Shown piece after piece: positions 57,071 to 64,000 of a stretch of 64,000 bases of DNA. The stretch lies in contig JASXTE010000001.1 in assembly GCA_030280995.1 (NCBI GenBank), forward strand, positions 22,391,106 to 22,455,105. The letters are read 5' to 3'. The notes below the pieces were generated by a model, which worked only from the letters and a program-made list of their open reading frames with translations, was not told where the DNA came from and ran no database searches. A program made the position numbers and the translations under genes. This DNA comes from Hemileia vastatrix. Lineage: Eukaryota; Basidiomycota; Pucciniomycetes; Pucciniales; Zaghouaniaceae. How positions within the stretch are numbered: position 1 is the first letter of the stretch; each line of letters starts with the position of its first letter.

Positions 57071-57843
57071 CACTTGAAGTATCACACAAATTATAATGGA
57101 TCTATATTGAAAACATAGTGAAAGTGTGAGGATAGCTGAATGTAAGCCAGAAAATGTCATTCCATGACTCTACTCAATGCACAGTATTTCTTGAAGCAAC
57201 TTATTTAAATAATACTTTATTAATTTAAGTTGATCAATGAAAATCAATTGACAATATCACAATTCTTAAATACAATAATTTTGTTAAAAACTTTCAGATT
57301 ACATACAAAAAAATCAGTGACTTTTTCTATTACCTAAAACTGTTTTTACAGAATTTAACACTATGTTTCAGCTAATATTTTATGGCAGTGAACTCTGTTA
57401 TTTCCCTGAAGAACAGAGTTCATCCTACTATATTTACACTATGTTTGCACCAATCCCCATCCCTTTCAATTCTATCAACACATGTTTGTCTTCCCTCCCC
57501 AACCCTTTTGCTACCCTCCCAGCCCCATTGTATGCCATCCTCTTTTGATCCCCATTTCATCCCTCCCAACCTCTCCCCGACCCTTTTCTTCATTTAAAAT
57601 GCCTCAGAAACCCTTAATCTTCCTTTCCAACTCTTTCCCAACCTTTTCACTACCCCATATACCCTTCCTCACCCCTCCCTCTAGACTCTCCAACCCTTGT
57701 AGCCCCATTCCTTACCTTTACCTCGCCTCCAAAATCCTTGAACCCCAATTTCTTCCCTTCCAACTCAGTCCCTATTTCTGTATATAAAAATAAAGTGTTA
57801 GGGAGGAATGGGGAGTTAAGCAAACTTGAAGGATAGGGGTGGA
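57071..57843. other. Spacer with a pyrimidine-rich block
   Basis: From about 57450 to 57780 the plus strand is a C/T-rich degenerate repeat with words such as CCCAACCCTTTT and CCCTCCC. There is no supported gene. ORFs at 57363-57787 reflect this composition. It ends at the flank of copy D. Confidence 0.5.
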
Positions 57844-58616
57844 TGTCACGCGCCACATGAAACTCGAGGCAAAAGCAGCTCATTAAATCAATAATATCGA
57901 GTCCTAAATCTATACTCAAAGCGCAGAAAGCAATTCTCCATAGCAACTGCGATTCCCCTTTGTGTACTTACTATTTAACTGCGCTAGCCTAAACTCTAAA
58001 TCTAAATTAGTCAATCTCCCAATAGGGTGCCTTAGTCTCCTTTTCAATAAGCGATGCACAGCGCTAGGATCAACGTAATAGTACGGTAGTAGTTTTCATT
58101 AAAAGTTTTGTTAATTAATTAAAAAGGGGTAAATTGAGCATGGACGGATATTTAGCAAAGAGGGTCTAAGTGTATGTTAGTAATGGTCAATGGTATGGGA
58201 ATGGTGCGATGAAAGGGAGGTCAATTTGAGGAGGAATAAAGGATATAAAAGGGTTGGGTATTTGGTTTGATATTCCTTAGAATTAAATTATAAAACGTAT
58301 TTACATTAATAGTGGTAAAATATTTAAAGTTAAATCATTGTTATTGTATCTTTCTTTTACTTTCTCAATATTCATTTCTAAATCCTAAATCTTTGATTAT
58401 TGAGTTTCCAACCCTTCGTGAGATCTTAAGAATTCCTATTACCTTTGAAACTATTTTATAATTCTTCTCGAAAGAACCTCGAACCTGTAGCTCTTACTTC
58501 GAGTGACCTTCCAATCACTTCCTCAAATCATTCCTCTGTGCTTCGAAGAAGTTTCCAAATCTCTCATCTCACTTTCAGGAACATCCTCGACCTTGTGCGT
58601 AGGTCGTCTGGTGACA
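57844..58616 (+). repeat. 5' LTR of chromovirus copy D
   Basis: 773 bp, TGTCACGCGCC to GTGACA. TATAAAA is at 58244-58250 and AGAATTAAATTATA at 58279-58292, 35 bases on. The flank right after the LTR (58618-58631) is its exact complement. The partner LTR is outside the window. Confidence 0.88.
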
Positions 58617-58617
58617 G

Positions 58618-58631
58618 TATAATTTAATTCT
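58618..58631 (+). other. Self-priming type primer-binding site of copy D
   Basis: TATAATTTAATTCT starts one base after the LTR end and pairs over 14 bases with 58279-58292, the expected start of the transcript downstream of the TATA box. No CCA-ended tRNA complement is seen here. Confidence 0.6.
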
Positions 58632-58688
58632 CCGTATTTCTCATTCTTTGCACTACTACGTCCTTTTAGGTGTTTTTAAAGTATTAGA

Positions 58689-59876
58689 ATGGCACCTGTT
58701 CAACGCACTCCTCCTATGGGCGCTACTACTAGAGCTCGCGCTAGAGGCAGGCCAACAGCCACAAGGTCTGTTTCCCGCACTCACTCTTTGGAACCACTCG
58801 ACCTTAGGGAACGGCAACATTTAGTTCAATCTGTAGAAGACATCCCTCAAGATTTTGAGGATTCCAGTGATGAAGAAGAAGGAGAGGATACATTGCACGA
58901 GGCACCATCCGCCCCAGCCAATCATCCTTCTGGTCAATCCTCAGAACCTGGACCATCTAAATCTCTGGAAGATTTCATGAGACTTTTCATGAAAACCCTT
59001 TCAAATCCAACGTCTTCAGAGGGATCTAAGTTCAAAACTCCTTCTATGAAATCTCCTGACAAATTTGACGGAGATCACCCAGACAGATTGCGACCCTTCT
59101 TGCAAACCTGCAAGCTACTGTTCCATAATGACCCTCGAACCTTTAACAGTGACCAATCAAAGGTTGTTTACGCTTCTTCATTCCTAGCCGGGAAATCAGC
59201 AAGATGGTTAGAACCTTATCTGCTCATGCTTTCTTCGACAGAAACCCACATACTTATCAATAATTGGAAAAAGTTCGAAGACCAACTTTTTACGTTGTTT
59301 GGGGACCCTAATGAAACTGACAACGCAGAAATTGAACTTGATTTTCTTCGCATGAGTGATAATGTTAAAGCTTCTGAATATATCTCGAACTTCAGAGCAC
59401 TTCAAACTCGAGTAGGTTGGAATGATGCTGCCCTTAAGTATCATTTCAAGAAAGGACTTCCTTCGAGGATTCTGGATCAATTAAATCTTCACGGTCAGAA
59501 GATGACTACTTTAACGGATTTAATGGATCGAACCCTTGAACTTGACGGCGTTTATCAAGGACGACTTCAACATCATCGATATGCCAACAAATCTCAAGGC
59601 CTAAATTTTAAATCGGGACCTTCTTCACACCCACGACCAAATCAATCCTCCTCGACTCAATCCAAACCCAATAAGGGAAAGGATAAACCTCGACCAAAAG
59701 GCTCGACCCCAGGCAATATCAGCAAAGTACTGGATCCTAAAGGGGAACTTAAAGAAGCTGAGAGGAAGAGACGAGCAGATAGTGGGTTATGTATGTATTG
59801 TGGGGGTAAGCACAAGTTGGAAGACTGTGTAAAGTTGAAGGAAAGAGAAGGTACTAGTTCGAAGTCAAAAAACTAG
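58689..59876 (+). CDS. Chromovirus copy D gag, intact, 395 aa
   Basis: Complete frame from MAPVQRTPPMGATTRARARG to the stop at 59874. It has an Arg-rich start, an acidic Ser-rich stretch, a capsid-type region (about 100-290, with DKFDGDHPDRLRPFLQTC), a Lys/Pro-rich linker and the knuckle CMYCGGKHKLEDC (CX2CX3HX4C) at about 370. It forms the particle and binds RNA. It is the only unbroken gag of family 2. Pol lies in another frame 15 bases downstream. Confidence 0.88.
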   Translation: MAPVQRTPPMGATTRARARGRPTATRSVSRTHSLEPLDLRERQHLVQSVEDIPQDFEDSSDEEEGEDTLHEAPSAPANHPSGQSSEPGPSKSLEDFMRLFMKTLSNPTSSEGSKFKTPSMKSPDKFDGDHPDRLRPFLQTCKLLFHNDPRTFNSDQSKVVYASSFLAGKSARWLEPYLLMLSSTETHILINNWKKFEDQLFTLFGDPNETDNAEIELDFLRMSDNVKASEYISNFRALQTRVGWNDAALKYHFKKGLPSRILDQLNLHGQKMTTLTDLMDRTLELDGVYQGRLQHHRYANKSQGLNFKSGPSSHPRPNQSSSTQSKPNKGKDKPRPKGSTPGNISKVLDPKGELKEAERKRRADSGLCMYCGGKHKLEDCVKLKEREGTSSKSKN

Positions 59877-59890
59877 TAGATAGTTTACTT

Positions 59891-60721
59891 GTGTGCAAAG
59901 CAAACTATCTTATCTCTCTCAGTGCACAGAACCTCCATGTCTTAAGGACTGGAGTTGCCTTAAACCACTTGGGATTCATTCTTTTTAAGGAGGATATCCC
60001 CTTCAGTTGTCTTATAGACTCTGGAGCTTCAATTTCTTTTGTTAGTTTATCTTTTGCCGAGAAGCTTCAACTAACATTTACAGATATCGATCGAACTCCA
60101 ATCTATTTGGTCGAATCAGAGGAACCCAAATATTGGGTAAGTAAGAAAGTTTTATGGGTTTTCAACTTTCCGAACTTTCCCCCCTTTGAGTGGGAATTAT
60201 CAGTCTTGGAGGCCCCAAGGATGGAAGATACCATTCTTGGCCATGACTTTTTAATGCATTGGAATCCCGAAATTGATTGGACTAAGGTATTGATCACCCC
60301 ACGCTCTAAGTATATTTCTGATTCTTCAATGCAGGTCAATAGGGAGTTAAACAACCCGCCTGACAACGTCCTGCTAGAGGACAAGTCTCTGCCAGATGAC
60401 TTGCAAGCATCTGATCCTTCTCTAAATGAGCGATTGGCTAACCCTTCTAGCTCGATGACTTCACTCAAAGAGGATTTAAATTGCCTCAAAGTAATCGAAT
60501 TCTGCTCTCTCAATACAGGTATCCCCTCGACAGATTCTCTCGAAGATGAGGAGGACAACCAAATCAATGTTGAAGCCATTAAATAAACTCTACCAGGAAT
60601 TTATCACGATTTCCTTGATGTTTTCTAAATCCGCAAGGCTGATAAGTTACCACCTCATCGACCCTAGGACCATCAAATAGAGTTAATAGGCCCAGTACCT
60701 CCGGCAGGTCCCGTCTATTCT
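59891..60721 (+). pseudogene. Chromovirus copy D protease and linker
   Basis: Open from 59891 to 60586 with CLIDSGASISFVS (about 60010-60050), the aspartic protease motif, then a linker with EDEEDNQINVEAIK. Three stops in the same frame follow (60584-60586, 60626-60628, 60665-60667) before RT begins at 60722. They make the copy defective unless read through. Confidence 0.8.
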
Positions 60722-61981
60722 TTGTCGAAGGACAAATCTCAAGTTCTTCGAGACTACATTGCAGAGAATGTAGCCAAAGGTTTCATCAGAGCCAGTAAAT
60801 CTCCAACCGGCTCCCCTGTCCTCTTTGTAAAAAAGAAGGACGGTAGTCTTAGGTTGTGTGTTGACTATAGAAAGCTCAACACAGTCACTAAGAAGAATGC
60901 ATATCCTGTTCCTCCTATGTCATTACTTCTTACCCTTTTCAATGGTGCTAATTTCTTTTCTAAAATTGATCTTAGAGGCGCTTACAATCTGATTTGCATT
61001 GCAGAAGGTCATGAACCACTGACTGCAATGCGCACTAGATTTGGTAGTTTTGAATATTTAGTTATGCCTTTTGGATTATGTAACGCACCTTCAACTTTTC
61101 AAACTTTTGTTAATGACATCTTCCAAGATGTTGTCGAACAATTTGTTGTCGTCTATTTAGATGATATTTTAATATTCTCGAAAACACTAGATGAACATAT
61201 TCATCATGTTCGACAGGTCCTAAATCGTCTTCCAGATCATGGTCTCTACGCCAAGCATAATAAATGCGAATTCCACCTCAAATCAATTGATTTTTTGGGT
61301 TTTATGTTGTCCACTGACGGTTTAGTCATGGATGACAAAAAAGTCCAGAAAATACTGGAATGGCCTGAGCCCAAAAACATTAAATCGCTCCAAGGATTTT
61401 TGGGTTTTGCAAACTTCTATAGAAGATTTATTAAAGATTACTCTAAAACTATTTCCAATCTTACTTCTCTTCTTAGAAAAGACATTCCTTTTGTTTTTAC
61501 TTCTACAGCACAAAAGGAATTCGAAGAACTAAAAACGGTGTTTACCACAGCCCCAATTCTTCGACATTTTGATCCTTCTGCCTCGACAATAGTTGAGACA
61601 GATGTGAGCAATTATGCTACTATAGGGGTCATCTCCCAATTAAATCCTGAAACAAAATTGTTTCATCCTGTTGCTTTTGAGTCACGCAAACTCATTGCAG
61701 CAGAATTAAATTATGAAATTCATGACAAAGAGCTTTTAGCTATTATCCATTGTCTTAAAAAATGGTGTTCTTTTCTTCTCAGCCTAGATAGTCCTTTTCA
61801 AATTTTAACAGATCATAATGCTTTAAAATACTTCATGTCTTCCAAAGTGTTAACCAGGCGTCAAGCCAGGTGGGCTGAATTTTTGTCTGAATTTTCCTTC
61901 TCTATTTCCTATCGCCCAGGTAAAAACTGCATTGTCACTTCGGGACAACATTTACCCACAGCGGGGGGACGCATTTGCTGA
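60722..61981 (+). pseudogene. Chromovirus copy D reverse transcriptase and RNase H
   Basis: A frame of 419 codons. RT landmarks are [48 protein letters not shown] and the catalytic VYLDDILIF (YLDD). RNase H follows with ETDVSNYATIGVISQ, ELNYEIHDKELLAI and LTDHNALKYF. The frame is lost near 61940 just before the expected SRR/ADALS-like motif, where the next frame (from 61932) takes over. A short indel is likely. Confidence 0.9.
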
Positions 61982-63508
61982 CAAGAACCCAGCAAATGTG
62001 CAATCAATCTTCAACGAATCAATTTTAACGACTCATCAACTTAATTCAATGACAATTCAATCTTTTCGAAATCCACTATCCAACATCCTCGAAGCTCAGT
62101 CGAAGGACGAATATTGTTTAGGGTTAAAAGACAAAATACTCTTGAAGCAAGGGGCCAAAAGATTTAGTATTGAATCAGGTCTATTAGTCTTCGAAGGTAG
62201 AGTAGTCATACCCGACAACAATGAGATAAAATTATGTATTTTCAACAGTCAACATGATTCTCCATTAGCTGGTCATTTTGGGGTTGATAAAACCTACCAG
62301 TTAATAGCAAGGGATTACTTCTGGCCAGGTATGACCAGGGAAATCAAGGCCTATATAAAAGCTTGTTACGAATGTAATAGGAATAAGGCTCCCTGTCACC
62401 GGAAGCATGGGTTGCTTCAACCACTTCCTATTCCCTCTAAACCTTGGGAATCTTTATCGATGGATTTCATTTCTCAACTTCCTTGTTCTAATGATTTTGA
62501 TGCTATATTAGTAATAGTAGATAGATTTTCAAAAATGTCTATTTTCATTAAAACCACTACTACTGCTACAGCAGAAGATTTGTCAAAATTGTTTCTAGAA
62601 TATGTATTTTCCAAACACGGCTTACCAAATGATATTATTTCAGATAGAGGCTCATTGTTTGTATCCACATTCTGGACCCAACTGTGTTGACAACTCAATA
62701 TTACGAGGAACCTCTCCACGGCCTATCACCCTGAAACTGATGGTCAAACAGAAAGAGTTAACAAAATCCTCGAACAATATCTTCAAATGTATGTCAGTTA
62801 CCAACAAGACAATTGGACCACATGGTTACCATTGGCCGAATTTGCTTATAATAACTCGACTCATTCTTCGACCGACAATCTCCCTTCAAAACCATTTATG
62901 GACGACATCCTCGATTCAACTCAATCCATGTAGGAACTAATCATCCTGCGGAACATTATCTTCGAACTATATCACGACTCCAATAAGAACTTAAAACAAA
63001 TTTGGAATCAGCGATTCGAAGATACAAGGAACAGGCCAACAAACATTGACAATCTGCTCCTTCCTTTAAACCAGGTGACAAAGTATGGCTCGACGCACAA
63101 AACATTCGAACAACACGACCATCAAAGAAACTGGCTGAAAAGCGCTTGGGACCATTCAAAATCGACTCTGAAGTCTCTAAAACTGCATTTTGACTCAAGT
63201 TACCTCCTGAATGGCAGGCAATTCACCCTGTTTTCCATGTATCTCTCCTGGAACTGGCTCGAGAATTATACCCGGGCAAGAACCAACCCCCTCCGGAACC
63301 GGTCGAAGTAAAAGATCATCTAGAGTGGGAAGTAAGTCGTATCCTTGATTCAAGAATACGCAAGGGGAAACTTCAATACATCGTGGAATGGGAAGGCTTC
63401 CTCAATGACTCAGACAAAACATCCTGGGAACCAGCCATCAATGTTTCCAACGCCCCTGAACTCCTAAAATCTTTTCATTTGAAATATCCTTTAAAACCAA
63501 AACCTTAA
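61932..63508 (+). pseudogene. Chromovirus copy D integrase with chromodomain
   Basis: The zinc-binding part HFGVDKTYQLIARDYFWPG...CYECNRNK (about 62275-62390) leads to core Asp residues in SMDFISQLP and ISDRGSLF. A TGA at 62688-62690 cuts the frame (Arg expected). The sequence continues in that frame with [14 protein letters not shown], then shifts again near 62930. The C terminus (about 63330-63508) is a chromodomain with YIVEWEGF and SWEPA, ending at TAA 63506-63508. This identifies a chromovirus. The chromodomain targets integration to marked chromatin in known members. Confidence 0.85.
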
Positions 63509-64000
63509 AATTTCTTTTATTTTAAATTTTCTTTTTCTTTTTTCTTTCTCTCTTTTTCTCGTAAAAAATCTAAAAACACCTCTTAAACTTCTTAGCCTTG
63601 TCTTCTCTTTTCTCCCTCTTCTTTTTCTTTCTTCTCCTTCTATAAAATTTTTTTTCTCTAAAACCAACTAAAAGTAAAATCAAAGTAAAATTAAATAAAA
63701 TAAAATAAAATAAAATAAAAATAAAATAAAATAAATAGAATAAACATAAACAATAAAATAAAAATAAATAATAAAATAAAATAAAAAACTCTTAAATCTC
63801 TCTAAATACTTTCTTTCTTTTCTTTTTCAATTCTCTAAATACATTCTTTTCTTAAATTTAAAATTCTCTTTAAAATTTTCTTTTCTAAAAAAATTTATTC
63901 TCTCTTTAAAAATTTTCTTTTCTTCGAACCATCAAATCTTGTACAACACAAACATTTCCTTGAACTTAACTTCAACCTCTAAATCTCCCTATAAAATTTC
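63509..64000. repeat. 3' noncoding region of copy D, simple sequence
   Basis: It has a pyrimidine-rich stretch (63510-63660) and an (AAAAT)n-type microsatellite (about 63685-63790), then mixed AT-rich sequence to the edge. There is no gene. The 3' LTR is not reached. Confidence 0.6.

Noticed and set aside
57363..57787. Pro/Ser-rich ORFs in three frames
   Set aside because: They arise from the C/T-rich composition.

Overview
This is a eukaryotic, almost certainly fungal, window. It is AT-rich, its genes are split by short GT-AG introns of about 50-130 bp, and nearly all of the DNA is nested transposable elements. The GH5 enzyme type, the PIF/Harbinger and Ty3 families and the repeat load suggest a TE-bloated basidiomycete, perhaps a rust fungus (Pucciniales). 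That placement is inference. No rRNA, tRNA, CRISPR or prokaryotic operon was seen.

One host gene looks intact: a 16-exon gene at 46083-54797 for a 606-residue secreted GH5 (endo-beta-mannanase-like) enzyme. A complete Ty1/copia element (46451-51971, 1408-codon gag-pol, two 642-bp LTRs, TSD AGATG) sits antisense inside intron 2. The exons still join in frame around it. A decayed paralogue of the same gene (10860-15675) lacks the copia.

The other elements form two Ty3 families. Family 1 is large (about 13 kb without nested insertions). Copy A is on the minus strand, 1-9656, and runs off the left edge. Copy B is on the plus strand, 16979-33966, with two LTRs and TSD ACAT. Beyond pol this family carries a long 3' region with an antisense, spliced, Ser/Pro-rich gene, a second antisense coding stretch and an array of short dyad repeats. 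Family 2 is a chromovirus: copy C (20191-24146, inside B, TSD GAAAG), copy D (57844 to the right edge, with chromodomain) and copy E (minus strand, 15690-44271). E is split by B and by a PIF/Harbinger element (39144-44228, TSD TTA). C carries an antisense ORF with a full Zn(II)2Cys6 spacing. In C and D a 14-nt LTR segment just downstream of a TATA box is exactly complementary to the primer-binding site, as in self-priming Tf1-type elements.

Nesting order read from the breaks: E is oldest, B jumped into the pol of E, C into the protease region of B, and Harbinger into an LTR of E. The copia is young because its LTRs match. Several foldback MITEs fill the gaps around the GH5 paralogue. The Harbinger element contains a palindrome of about 2 kb between its two genes. 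All Ty3 copies and the Harbinger nuclease carry stops or frameshifts. The GH5 gene and the copia polyprotein are the only large clean reading frames.
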